Origin: Nodosilinea sp. LEGE 07088
Lineage (GTDB): Bacteria; Cyanobacteriota; Cyanobacteriia; Phormidesmidales; Phormidesmidaceae
DNA: 47,134 bases
Assembly (NCBI RefSeq): GCF_015207395.1
Contig: NZ_JADEWX010000033.1
Span: 1-47,134 of the forward strand
Direction: 5' to 3'
The notes under the pieces are model-generated. The model was not told the DNA's origin. It ran no database searches and worked only from the letters and a program-made list of their open reading frames with translations. Made by a program: the position numbers and the translations under genes. Of this stretch, positions 17,900 through 26,586 are shown piece after piece; position 1 is the first letter of the stretch, and each line of letters begins with the position of its first letter.

Positions 17900-18020
17900 G
17901 GGGTTTGCATTGTCAACGATCTCAGCTCCCGCAACGAGTAGTGGGGTGAAATATGCGGGCGACTCCAAAAAAAGAGAGCACTTTAGGGAAATTCAGCTAA
18001 AATTACAGCCGTATTTAGAG

Positions 18021-18035
18021 AGAAACCGGGTGTCT
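18021..18035. repeat. 15-bp palindromic repeat copy
   Basis: AGAAACCGGGTGTCT, one base different from the perfect copy at 35994. Intergenic, in the leader of the secreted-protein gene. Confidence 0.5.
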
Positions 18036-18105
18036 CTGCCCGCTGGCGCATCCAGATAGCGATCTGACGGGTTTCTCGAGTGAGGAGTTTAGGGAGCAAA
18101 TTTCC

Positions 18106-19287
18106 ATGAAACCAGCCTGGCCCAGTCTTCCCCTTAGCCGCTGGTTACAGCGGCGGCTAAAAGTACTTTCCCTGTTCATTGCCTCGGTGTTTCTCGTTAC
18201 GGGCCTGGCAGTGCCGGCACAGGGAGCCTGGCAACCTGCCGCTATGGCTCCCACCCCAGACGGGCTCGACCTGTTGCTGGCCCAAGAACCCAACACCTCG
18301 GCCAATTCCGTCCTCTACTTCACCACCCCGACGTTTACCGTGAGCGTTCACCCGAGAAGCACGGCCCAGTTTATGAATGTCTATAACCGAGACACGCGGC
18401 AGTCTGAGCAACTCAACGCCCCCGTCAGTTTTCGCGGCTCACTCAATAACGACGGCTGGGTCAGCTACGACAGCTTCGGTTCGCGGGCCGGGCGCAACGT
18501 TATCTATCGCGCTAGCGCCAACCGCAACGCGTTTCAGGCCCGGCTCGAAGTTATTGATGCCGCCTCTAACTCCGTGCTGATCAGCCAAAATAGCACCAGC
18601 ATTCAAGCTATGAATGTGCCAGGCGAAAACCCTGGACAAGGCAATCTTCTCAACCAGACGTTTGTCGGTTTTGATACCCAAAACCATTCGGTGCGGGTGT
18701 TTAACGACAATGGCGTGACTAAGATGAATGTCTTTAACAAAGTTTCTGGTCAGACGTTGGTCAATGGCCAGCCCGCCACCGCAGAAGCCGATGAAATTGG
18801 CCCCTACGAATGCTGGGTCAACTACTTTGGGGGGCAGAGCTTTGGTGGTGCCGCCGCCCGCTACTTTATCCGGGTCAGTGGCAGTGGCGAGGCGCTGCTG
18901 GAGGTGATTGCCGCCAACGGTGGGGTGCTGCTCACAGAGCCCAGGGTCAGTTCTGCACCGCTGGTAACCAATATTCCCCAGGCCGATCGCCCTGCCTGCT
19001 TTGGCGATAGCGGCAATGTCGGCAGCGGCTCCCTTGCCCCCTACATTGCGGCTGTATTTGGCAGCGACAGAGAGCTCGAGCAGACTCGTCAGGTGCTCGG
19101 TCAGGGCGGTCGGGGCGTGAGCGGGCTCAGCTGTGTGATCGATCCTCGCTTTGAGAGTGCGCGCCAGGGCCGCTTTATCAATGCCGCCGAGTGCAACGAT
19201 CGCAACGATGCCGGTGCCGTGGTCAACTTCCTGCGCGGGCGCGGCCTCAATTCGCGGCTGGTCTACCGCAACTTTAGGTACCGCTAA
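18106..19287 (+). CDS. Secreted protein with duplicated domain and SPOR-like C-terminus
   Basis: A 393-aa exported protein. The signal peptide spans residues about 17-41 (VLSLFIASVFLVTGLAVPAQGA). Two halves are duplicated. Repeat 1, about 75-165, has FMNVYNRDTRQSEQLNAPV, then WVSYDSFG and ARLEVIDAASNSVL. Repeat 2, about 185-285, has KMNVFNKVSGQTLVNGQPA, then CWVNYFGG and ALLEVIAANGGVLL. The last 45 residues (GRFINAAECNDRNDAGAVV, then LRGRGLNSRLVY) resemble a SPOR-like or secreted-protein ending common in cyanobacteria. TTTAGGGAG precedes the ATG. No enzymatic motif is seen; an envelope or cell-surface role is inferred from export only. Confidence 0.8.
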   Translation: MKPAWPSLPLSRWLQRRLKVLSLFIASVFLVTGLAVPAQGAWQPAAMAPTPDGLDLLLAQEPNTSANSVLYFTTPTFTVSVHPRSTAQFMNVYNRDTRQSEQLNAPVSFRGSLNNDGWVSYDSFGSRAGRNVIYRASANRNAFQARLEVIDAASNSVLISQNSTSIQAMNVPGENPGQGNLLNQTFVGFDTQNHSVRVFNDNGVTKMNVFNKVSGQTLVNGQPATAEADEIGPYECWVNYFGGQSFGGAAARYFIRVSGSGEALLEVIAANGGVLLTEPRVSSAPLVTNIPQADRPACFGDSGNVGSGSLAPYIAAVFGSDRELEQTRQVLGQGGRGVSGLSCVIDPRFESARQGRFINAAECNDRNDAGAVVNFLRGRGLNSRLVYRNFRYR

Positions 19288-19306
19288 AATAGGCCTGCTA
19301 AATGCC

Positions 19307-19321
19307 AGAAACTGGGTTTCT
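19307..19321. repeat. 15-bp palindromic repeat copy
   Basis: AGAAACTGGGTTTCT, 20 bp after the stop of the secreted-protein gene. Same family as 2108, 18021 and 35994. Confidence 0.55.
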
Positions 19322-19542
19322 AGCGGCGGTTATCCATGGGGTCGCCGATGCTGGGAGCCCAGTTTTTGATGGTCACTATTAAATTCGCCAAGACAATTTT
19401 CTGACCGCACTAGTGTTGCCAAAGATGCTGTTCTAAGCCTGTCGGACTACTCGAAATATCCCAAAAGGTAGACCAGGTTCGCCGCCTGCATCTGCCATAA
19501 TTTCGGAGCTAACATTTCGTCTTACCTTGGGGGCTCCGGGTT

Positions 19543-21021
19543 ATGTCTGAACCTAACGGCGTCATGATGCAATATTTCCATTGGTATATTGAACCCGATG
19601 GCAATTTGTGGAATGAGTTGACCAAAAACGCAAAAGACCTGGCCGAGGTAGGCATTACCTCGGTTTGGCTCCCCCCTGCTTATAAAGGCAATGCGGGCGG
19701 TTACGACGTGGGCTACAGCGTTTACGACCTGTACGATTTAGGCGAGTTTGATCAAAAGGGCAGTGTTCGCACTAAATACGGCACTAAAGACGAATACATC
19801 GACGCCGTAAAAACTGCTAAAGAAGCAGGTATACGCGTCTATGCCGACGTAGTCTTTAACCACATGGTAGGCGGTGACGCGCTCGAAGCGGTCGAAGCCA
19901 CGCCCCTTAGCCAAGACAATCGCAATGAAGCGATCGATGAAAATCGAACGGTCAACGTATGGACCCACTTTAAGTTTCCGGGCCGCCAGGGCAAATATTC
20001 TGATATGGAGTGGCACTGGTGGCATTTTGACGCCGTTGACTACGACGACTATAACCCCGATTACAACGCTATTTATTTGTTCAAAGGCAAATCCTTTGAC
20101 GACAACGTTGACCTCGAAAAAGGCGCGTTTGACTACCTGATGGGCTGCGACCTCGACATGGAATTTGACGAGGTGCGCGACGCGCTTAAAGCTTGGGGTG
20201 CCTGGTATACCGATATGACTCAGGTCGATGGCTTTCGTTTTGATGCGGTTAAGCATGTGCGCGCCGGCTTCTTTCCCCAGTGGCTTCAGCACTGCCGCCG
20301 CGAAGCCGGGCGGCGGCTGTTTGCGGTGGGAGAATACTGGTCCTACGAAATAGAAGCACTTCACCACTTCATTGAGGTCACAGACGGCGACGTCCATCTG
20401 TTTGATGCGCCGCTACACTACAACTTCAGCGAAGCGAGCAAAGCGGGCGGCGACTACGACCTGACCAAAATTTTTGACAATACGTTGGTGCAACAACAGC
20501 CATCGTTGGCCGTTACCCTGGTCGATAACCACGACTCCCAGCCGCTGCAATCGCTCGAATCGGTGGTGGAGCCCTGGTTTAAGCCCCTGGCCTACGCGCT
20601 CATTCTGCTGCGCCAGGATGGCTACCCCTGCATCTTCTACGCCGACTACTACGGGGCCCACTACAAAGACACCGGCAACGACGGCGGCGAGTACGAAATC
20701 TGGCTCGACAGCCACCAGTGGCTAATCGACAAATTTTTGTATACGCGGCAGACCTATGCCTATGGCGACCAGTACGACTACTTCGACCACCCCAGCACCA
20801 TTGGCTGGACCCGACTCGGCACCGAAGACAACCCTGGCGGCATGGCGGTGGTGCTCACCAACGGCGACAACGGCTGCAAGTGGATGCAGGTGGGCCAGCC
20901 TAACCGCACCTATTACGACATTACCGAGCATATTCAGGACCCTGTTACCACTGACGATGAGGGCTGGGCCGAGTTTAGCTGTAAAGCTGGCTCTGTCTCG
21001 GTGTGGGTGCCAAAAGACTAG
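19543..21021 (+). CDS. Cytoplasmic alpha-amylase (GH13)
   Basis: A 492-aa glycoside hydrolase family 13 enzyme that cuts alpha-1,4-glucan chains, here probably glycogen or released maltodextrins. There is no signal peptide, so it is cytoplasmic (GH13_5-like). The N-terminus MMQYFHWYIEPDGNLWNEL is typical of AmyA-type enzymes. Conserved regions: ADVVFNHM (region I, residues 101-108), GFRFDAVKH with nucleophile D234 (II), VGEYW with acid/base E264 (III) and LVDNHDSQP with D331 (IV). The C-terminal beta domain ends VSVWVPKD. GGGGGCTCCGGG precedes the ATG. It is monocistronic; the GH15-like phosphorylase-kinase homologue at 40305 is the only other glucan gene in the window. Confidence 0.95.
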   Translation: MSEPNGVMMQYFHWYIEPDGNLWNELTKNAKDLAEVGITSVWLPPAYKGNAGGYDVGYSVYDLYDLGEFDQKGSVRTKYGTKDEYIDAVKTAKEAGIRVYADVVFNHMVGGDALEAVEATPLSQDNRNEAIDENRTVNVWTHFKFPGRQGKYSDMEWHWWHFDAVDYDDYNPDYNAIYLFKGKSFDDNVDLEKGAFDYLMGCDLDMEFDEVRDALKAWGAWYTDMTQVDGFRFDAVKHVRAGFFPQWLQHCRREAGRRLFAVGEYWSYEIEALHHFIEVTDGDVHLFDAPLHYNFSEASKAGGDYDLTKIFDNTLVQQQPSLAVTLVDNHDSQPLQSLESVVEPWFKPLAYALILLRQDGYPCIFYADYYGAHYKDTGNDGGEYEIWLDSHQWLIDKFLYTRQTYAYGDQYDYFDHPSTIGWTRLGTEDNPGGMAVVLTNGDNGCKWMQVGQPNRTYYDITEHIQDPVTTDDEGWAEFSCKAGSVSVWVPKD

Positions 21022-21183
21022 CAGCGTTAGGGGCCTGGCTATCGGTTCAGAGCCGAGTACCGGGCCCCAGGCCGACAGCCCCAGAGCGGGGCTCAACCCA
21101 ATGTCTACGCTATTTTCAGAGGTGTCGCTATCACTGCCGAACAAACGCTAACTCCCCTCTGTTCTCCGCCGTCGGCGGCAGCT

Positions 21184-22329
21184 TTGGTGCAGCGGGCGGT
21201 CCAGCTGGCCCAAACCTTTGCGGCCCAGGCCGCTGCGACAGATCGACCGGGCGCCTTTCCGGTTGACGCGTTTCAGCGACTGGCCGCCGAGGGGTTTTTG
21301 GCGGCGCCGCTCCGTCACGACCTGGGGGGCTGTGGCCTGGGTATTGCCTCCCACACCACCTACGATCTGCTGCGACTGCTCAAACAGGTGGGCTGGGGCA
21401 ATTTGGCGGTAGGGCGGGTGTACGAAGGGCACGTCAACGCGCTTCAGCTAGTTCAAACCTTCGGCAGCGCCGAGCAGATTGAGCGCTACGGGCGAGAGGC
21501 GAGAGACTTGCAAAAGGTGTTTGGCGTTTGGAACGCCGAGGATGCTGACGGTCTGCAAATTGTCCCCCTGGCGGGCGATTGCTATCGGCTGGTGGGCGCT
21601 AAGACGTTTTGCTCTGGGGCCGGGTACGTGGACCGGCCCTTTGTCAACGGCAAAGGGCCCGACGGTGCTTGGCAGATGTGCATTGTGCCGATGGATGAGG
21701 TCAAAACCCGCTGCGATCGCGACTGGTGGCAGCCGATGGGTATGCGGGCCACCGCCAGCTACAAAATCGACTTTACGGGGGTAGAGCTGGGGGCAGACGA
21801 TTTGATTGGGCCGCCGGGCAGCTACCTGCGCCAGCCCTGGCTGACCGCCGGGGTGGTGCGCTTTGCTGCCGTGCAGCTGGGTGGGGCAGAAGCCCTATTT
21901 GACCTCACCCGCTACTACCTGCAGGGGGAGAGCCGCACCGAGCACCCCTACCAGCAGGAGCGGCTGGGGCAGATGGCGATCGCGATCGAAACCGGTCAGC
22001 TCTGGCTGCGGGGCGCCGCCGATCGCCTGGCGGCCTATGACCCCCTGTTTGGCGGTGTACCCCAGGCCGATAGCCATCCCCAGCAGGCCCAGCTGCTGGC
22101 CTACGTCAACATGATGCGCACGGCGATCGAGCAAATCTGTATTGATACAATGCAGCTGTGTCAACGCTCGGTAGGCACCCGGGGGCTGCTGCCGCCTAAC
22201 CCCATCGAGCGGGTGATGCGCGACCTGACGCTATACCTGCGGCAGCCCGCCTACGACGCCGCCATTGCTGGCGTCGGTACCTATGCCCTGTCCCGGCCGA
22301 CCCCAGCCGACGCGCTATGGCAAGACTGA
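21184..22329 (+). CDS. Acyl-CoA dehydrogenase family protein
   Basis: A 381-aa flavoprotein-type enzyme. It has an N-terminal helical domain (VDAFQRLAAEGFLAAPLRHDLGG), a middle beta domain (VGAKTFCSGAGYVDRPFVNG and WQPMGMRATASYKIDFTGVEL) and a C-terminal helical domain (VVRFAAVQLGGAEALFDL and NPIERVMRDLTLYLRQPAYDA). The middle-domain motif is typical of the divergent branch acting on unusual acyl or amino substrates rather than fatty-acid beta-oxidation. Start is uncertain: TTG 21184 or GTG 21187. The frame is open further upstream (to about 21100) without an ATG, so the N-terminus may be longer by a non-standard codon. It overlaps the next gene by 13 bp and forms an operon with PIG-L and methyltransferase genes. 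Confidence 0.88.
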   Translation: MVQRAVQLAQTFAAQAAATDRPGAFPVDAFQRLAAEGFLAAPLRHDLGGCGLGIASHTTYDLLRLLKQVGWGNLAVGRVYEGHVNALQLVQTFGSAEQIERYGREARDLQKVFGVWNAEDADGLQIVPLAGDCYRLVGAKTFCSGAGYVDRPFVNGKGPDGAWQMCIVPMDEVKTRCDRDWWQPMGMRATASYKIDFTGVELGADDLIGPPGSYLRQPWLTAGVVRFAAVQLGGAEALFDLTRYYLQGESRTEHPYQQERLGQMAIAIETGQLWLRGAADRLAAYDPLFGGVPQADSHPQQAQLLAYVNMMRTAIEQICIDTMQLCQRSVGTRGLLPPNPIERVMRDLTLYLRQPAYDAAIAGVGTYALSRPTPADALWQD

Positions 22330-23081
22330 GTCCTAGCCCCGGCGGATCTTCTCCCTTTACGGCCCCCGAAACGCTGCCGCAGCGGCAGCTATCCGTTTCG
22401 GGGCCGGTGCTGGTGGTCGCCCCCCACCCCGACGACGAGACCCTGGGCTGCGGCGGTGCCCTGGCGCTGCTGCGAGCCCAGAGCCTGTCGGTGCGGGTAT
22501 TGGTGGTCAGCGATGGGACCCAGTCCCATCCGCGATCGCGCTTGTACCCTGGGCCCCAACTGCGGCAGCTGCGGGAGGCAGAAACCCTAGCCGCCCTGGC
22601 GCTGCTGGGCGTGCCGCGTTCCCACGTTACCTTCCTCGGCCTGCCCGACGGCCGCGTTCCCCACCTAGGCCTAGCTTCACCCGGAGCTGCCGCTGCCGCC
22701 CTAGGGCAGTGCCAGCAGGTTGTGGAACGGGTTGCTCCCCGAACTATTTTCCTGCCCTACCAGTTTGACCCCCACCGTGACCATCGTGCCACCTGGAGTT
22801 TGGTGCAGAGGGCGATCGCGGTATTACCCCAGCCACCGCGCTTAATTGAATACCCGATCTGGGACTGGGATCTCCAGCGTCGCCAGCCGCTCAACGCCCA
22901 GTACCAGGCCTGGCGGCTAAATATCGCCCCCTACGTCGAGATCAAGCACCAGGCGATCGCCTGCTATCGCTCCCAAACCACCGATCTGATTGCCGATGAC
23001 CCGACCGGGTTCCGGCTATCGTCGGCGATGATGGCCTGCTTTCTCAATCCCTGGGAAATTTTTCTGGAGCAAACCCCATGA
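22317..23081 (+). CDS. PIG-L family N-acetylglucosamine deacetylase
   Basis: A 254-aa zinc-dependent deacetylase (LmbE/PIG-L fold). The signature APHPDDETLGCGG is at residues 35-47, with zinc ligands H37 and D40. The second metal motif DPHRDHRATW has H153/H156. These enzymes remove the N-acetyl group from GlcNAc or GlcNAc-conjugates, exposing an amine. The gene overlaps the acyl-CoA dehydrogenase by 13 bp and the following methyltransferase by 4 bp (ATGA), so the three are translated together. No signal peptide; cytoplasmic. Both metal motifs look intact. Confidence 0.93.
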   Translation: MARLSPSPGGSSPFTAPETLPQRQLSVSGPVLVVAPHPDDETLGCGGALALLRAQSLSVRVLVVSDGTQSHPRSRLYPGPQLRQLREAETLAALALLGVPRSHVTFLGLPDGRVPHLGLASPGAAAAALGQCQQVVERVAPRTIFLPYQFDPHRDHRATWSLVQRAIAVLPQPPRLIEYPIWDWDLQRRQPLNAQYQAWRLNIAPYVEIKHQAIACYRSQTTDLIADDPTGFRLSSAMMACFLNPWEIFLEQTP

Positions 23082-23668
23082 CCCATCCTTCCCTAGGCGC
23101 TGACTTTTTTGAGCCACTCTACCAGGCTGCCCCCGACCCCTGGCAGTTTGAAACCAGCACCTACGAAGCGGCCAAGTACGCCGCTACCCTAGCGGCCCTG
23201 CCCCGGCCCCAGTATCGTTCGGCCCTGGAGATTGGCGGCTCCATCGGAGTCCTAACGGAGCGGCTGGCAACCCGGTGCGCGGCCCTGCTCTCCGTGGATC
23301 TGTCTCCCACTGCCCAGGCCCAGGCCATAGCGCGCTGCCAGCACTTGCCCCAGGTGGGCTTCGATATCATGAACGTGCCCCACGACTATCCCGCGGCCCG
23401 CTTCGATTTAATTCTGTTGTCCGAGGTCGGTTACTACTGGTGCTGGGACGATCTGCGTCTGGCCCAGCAAAAAATTTACGCTTCCCTAGAGCCCGGTGGC
23501 CAGCTGCTGCTAGTGCACTGGCTCCACGATGCCCCCAGCTATCCGCTCCGGGGCGATGATGTGCACAATGCCTTTAGTGAGTTCGCCGTCGCCTCGCAAC
23601 TCACCCATCTCAGCGGCAGCCGCAACACAGATTACCGTCTGGATCTGTACGAACGCCCTTCAGGGTGA
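23078..23668 (+). CDS. NodS-like SAM-dependent methyltransferase
   Basis: A 196-aa class I methyltransferase. Motif I is SALEIGGSIGVLTERLA (Gly-rich SAM loop), followed by the post-I acidic strand LLSVDLSPTAQAQA, then FDLILLSEVGYYW and LEPGGQLLLVHW. The N-terminal part DPWQFETSTYEAAKYAATL closely resembles NodS, the N-methyltransferase of rhizobial Nod-factor synthesis. The adjacent PIG-L deacetylase would supply a free amine, so an amino-sugar N-methyltransferase role is plausible. ATGA overlap with the upstream gene. A short stem TTTCGC/GCGAAA follows at 23678-23693. Confidence 0.9.
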   Translation: MTHPSLGADFFEPLYQAAPDPWQFETSTYEAAKYAATLAALPRPQYRSALEIGGSIGVLTERLATRCAALLSVDLSPTAQAQAIARCQHLPQVGFDIMNVPHDYPAARFDLILLSEVGYYWCWDDLRLAQQKIYASLEPGGQLLLVHWLHDAPSYPLRGDDVHNAFSEFAVASQLTHLSGSRNTDYRLDLYERPSG

Positions 23669-23866
23669 AGACCGGTGTTTCGCTGCGGCGAAAAGAGCTG
23701 TCCAGACGCCAGCATCTGTCCGTTCCCTGCTGCTCCCTGCCTTCGCCACCGCGCGATCGCTGGGGAAATAAATAGTCCACCGCTCCGGCTCGCTTAGCTC
23801 CCTGGCGGCCCTGCTCCCTAGCAGTAGCTAAACTTGCGCTGTGGAATGTTCTACGAAATCTGATTT

Positions 23867-23954
23867 GGAAAACCCCAGTTCACGATGATGAACCTCGCCG
23901 GGGCATAGCCTGCTATGCCCCTAGCAATTGGGGTATATCAGCAGGATTCGGTAT
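23867..23954 (-). repeat. 88-bp dispersed repeat with hairpin core (copy B)
   Basis: Reverse-orientation copy of 11979-12066, with the same perfect core GGGGCATAGC-CT-GCTATGCCCC and the same ends (ACCGAATCCTG; GGTTTTCC). It occupies the gap between the converging methyltransferase and glycosyltransferase genes, 10 bp from the latter's stop. The rest of the 296-bp gap holds nothing I can identify. Confidence 0.8.
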
Positions 23955-23964
23955 TGGCCTATCC

Positions 23965-25221
23965 CTAGGTCGCCGCGCTCTGGCGCAGACTGTGGAGCCG
24001 CAGGCGCAGAGCGGCAATAGCCTCCTCAATGGGTACGGTACCCCACTGCTGCTGCCACCAACCGGTCACCTGCTGGCAGCGTTCCACCTGCTGGTAAATG
24101 TCTCCCCAGGAGGATGCCTGCTCGAGGATGGGCTGGAACTCGGCTAGGGGGACGGCCAGCGCAGTCGCCAGCTGCACCAACCGCTGAGGCGCAAAAACCG
24201 ACAGGGGATGCCCCATGGCGAACTGCTGCCAGTAGCTGCGCAGGTCGCGTCGGGCTATGAGCCTAGCTTCGATCGCCGCCGCTGGTTCCACCAAAAAGGG
24301 CTGCTGGTGCTGGCTCAGGGTTTGGAACTGGGTGAGGCGATCGGCTAGGCCCAGGGAAGCCCGGCCCTGCTGACGGGCCGAGGTCGTGACCCGCATCAGC
24401 GGGCTGTGGCGCACCTTGGCACCGACCCTCACTAAAGCCTCTCGAAAGGCAACATCTTCAGAGGTGTGAACCGGCGGCATGCCGCCTACCGAGGCATACA
24501 TCTCGTGGGTCACAGCAAAGTTGGCGCCAAAAAACTGGTAGTGACGGGGCGCTCGATCAAACGGGTCAGGATCTAGCACGTCCTCTAACTGTCTAATCAA
24601 ATAGCGATAGCCCACGAAGCTCAGGTAGGTGGCTCGGGTGTGAGCATCGAGCGCCGCCCGCTCGGCCCCGTCGATGACGGTACGCCCCCCCACAGCGTCG
24701 GCCCCCTGTCCTAGCTCATACAAAATTGCCGCAATCCACCGTCGGTCGACCTGGCTATCCCCATCGGTGGAGGCGATCATTCCGTGGGGCTTGCCCAGCC
24801 AGCTGAGGCGTCGATAGGCTTCATCCATCAGCAGCTGGCGGACTCGACCGATGTAGGCATCCGATGGCGGCAGATCTTGCTCAACGATGTGGAGCTGAAA
24901 GTCGGAATGTCGTCGGGCAAATTTCTCGGCGATCGCAGCGGACTCGTCGGTGCAGTTGTTAGCAAAAACAATCACCTCGTAGGAGCTAGAGTCGAGCGTT
25001 TTGTCCTGAAAATCGACTTGATTCGCGAGGGCTGACAGGGTTTTTTCTAGGGTTTCGGCTTCGTTGCGAACAGGGACAATAACCGAGACTCGGCAGGTTG
25101 CCAGTGGGGGTTCTGGTATAGATATTCGGGTTTGTGACTGAATCGCACCGACGACTGCACCAGCTGCTGAAAAATCAGTTGACTGATCCCAGCAGCTGGT
25201 CACTGAGCTGCGCTTTTCCAT
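23965..25221 (-). CDS. Family 2 glycosyltransferase
   Basis: A 418-aa protein from ATG 25221 (MEKRSSVTSCW). The frame is open to 25356, but those extra residues show no family similarity. The GT-A catalytic domain starts at VSVIVPVRNEAETLEKTLSA, continues with YEVIVFANNCTDESAA and carries the metal-binding DxD motif in MIASTDGDSQVD. Later come FFGANFAVTHEMYASVGGMP and TSEDVAFREALVRVGA, the acceptor-side ED motif. The C-terminal 120 residues are helical and not recognised. No membrane helices are seen. It converges on the acyl-CoA dehydrogenase/PIG-L/NodS-like operon and probably belongs to the same pathway, building the sugar chain that the others modify. The 25222-25598 gap is A+T-rich near 25490-25550 and probably contains its promoter. 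Confidence 0.88.
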   Translation of the reverse strand: MEKRSSVTSCWDQSTDFSAAGAVVGAIQSQTRISIPEPPLATCRVSVIVPVRNEAETLEKTLSALANQVDFQDKTLDSSSYEVIVFANNCTDESAAIAEKFARRHSDFQLHIVEQDLPPSDAYIGRVRQLLMDEAYRRLSWLGKPHGMIASTDGDSQVDRRWIAAILYELGQGADAVGGRTVIDGAERAALDAHTRATYLSFVGYRYLIRQLEDVLDPDPFDRAPRHYQFFGANFAVTHEMYASVGGMPPVHTSEDVAFREALVRVGAKVRHSPLMRVTTSARQQGRASLGLADRLTQFQTLSQHQQPFLVEPAAAIEARLIARRDLRSYWQQFAMGHPLSVFAPQRLVQLATALAVPLAEFQPILEQASSWGDIYQQVERCQQVTGWWQQQWGTVPIEEAIAALRLRLHSLRQSAAT

Positions 25222-25598
25222 GGAAAGCTTTGAGCCTGAGCCCAAAGATAAATGTTTGATTTGGCCTATTCTTAAAATAGGGTTTTCGTTTTGAATAGAA
25301 ATCCTTCCTTGGGCAGGTATGACCCAGACCCTCAAGGTCAAATTTAGGGGGATCAAATCAGAGCAAGACCGGGCTGTCGCCAGGTGGCCAGGAGCCAGAA
25401 GGCTGGTCGATCCTGACTGTTGGCGCCTGACTCAACCGGCCAGGTCCTACCAGTGGCCCGGCTCAAGCGTATACCCAGATTGAGTTCAATATTATGCGTA
25501 ATATAGATAAAAAATCTGCTTAAAAAGTCTCTTGAAGCGCTATTTTTTTGCCCTCCAATCTGAATTGATGGAAGCTTTCCGGGGCATTGATCCGGTTT

Positions 25599-26507
25599 CT
25601 AGGCCTCGGTCGAGCCGTGGTAAAACACCATTTTTGCCTTTAAGATAGGCTCGCCGTCGCGTTCTTCAAGCTGGCCAATGCCCAAAAACCTCTCCTGGTT
25701 GGCAGCGATCACGCGGTAGGGGGTCGCCGGGGCGATCGCCTCGGGGGGCGGAAATTTCTGCCCCTGCTGCCAGCGGCAGGCCAGGTCAGCGGATAGGGCG
25801 ATCGCCGGTAAATGGCTCAGGGCTGCGGCTGGATCGACCAGCGCCAGACTCCCCTGCTCGGCTCGCGCCGTCACGGTCTCTAGGCTGAGACTGTCGGCCA
25901 GTTCAAAGCCGCCACTGCGGGTGCGCGTCAGGTGGGCCAGGGTGGCTCCGGTGCCGACGCGATCGCCCAGATCCCGAGCGATCGAGCGAATGTAGGTACC
26001 AGGGCCGCAGCTGATATCGAGAGTGAGTTCGGGCCGATCGCCGGGCTGCCAGTGGTGTACCACCAGGGTGTGAATTGTCACGGTGCGGGCGGGCGGCGTT
26101 ACCACCTTGCCCTTACGGGCCAAGTCGTAGAGCCGCTGGCCCTGTACCTGAATGGCGCTAAAGGCGGGTGGCACCTGCTCGATGGTGCCCTCAAAGGCTG
26201 ACAGCGCCGCCGTCACGCTCTCCACCGTTAGGTGATCGGCGGGTTGCTGCGCCAGCACCTCCCCCTCTAGGTCGTCGGTCGTGGTCGCAATGCCAAAGCG
26301 AATCACCGCCCGGTAGGCCTTGCCCTCGGGCAGGTAGGGCAGCAGCCGGGTAGCCCGCCCCACCGCAATGGGCAACACACCCTCGGCTAGGGGGTCGAGG
26401 GTGCCGCCGTGGCCCACTTTTTTGACCTCCAACAGTCGCCGCACCGCGCCCACACAGTCGTGGGAACTGATGCCCTGGGGCTTATGGAAGTTCAGAAATC
26501 CCAGCAC
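25599..26507 (-). CDS. truB: tRNA pseudouridine(55) synthase TruB
   Basis: A 302-aa enzyme that converts U55 to pseudouridine in the T-loop of tRNAs. GTG 26507 (LGFLNFHKPQG follows) is chosen because family members begin just before this motif and AGGA lies 9 nt upstream; GTG 26534 would add nine residues. Motif I is NFHKPQGISSHDCVGAVRR; motif II VGHGGTLDPLAEGVLPIAVG carries catalytic D38. Substrate-binding segments include KAYRAVIRFG, QVPPAFSAIQVQGQRLYDLARKG and CGPGTYIRSIARDLG. A C-terminal PUA-like domain spans about 225-302. It is monocistronic, with msrA 79 bp downstream on the same strand. Confidence 0.95.
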   Translation of the reverse strand: MLGFLNFHKPQGISSHDCVGAVRRLLEVKKVGHGGTLDPLAEGVLPIAVGRATRLLPYLPEGKAYRAVIRFGIATTTDDLEGEVLAQQPADHLTVESVTAALSAFEGTIEQVPPAFSAIQVQGQRLYDLARKGKVVTPPARTVTIHTLVVHHWQPGDRPELTLDISCGPGTYIRSIARDLGDRVGTGATLAHLTRTRSGGFELADSLSLETVTARAEQGSLALVDPAAALSHLPAIALSADLACRWQQGQKFPPPEAIAPATPYRVIAANQERFLGIGQLEERDGEPILKAKMVFYHGSTEA

Positions 26508-26586
26508 AATCGCAAATCCTGCTTTCCAAGACACTTCTAGAGCATCGGTACAGTATGGCTAAAACATTCACCGGCCCATTTCCGCG

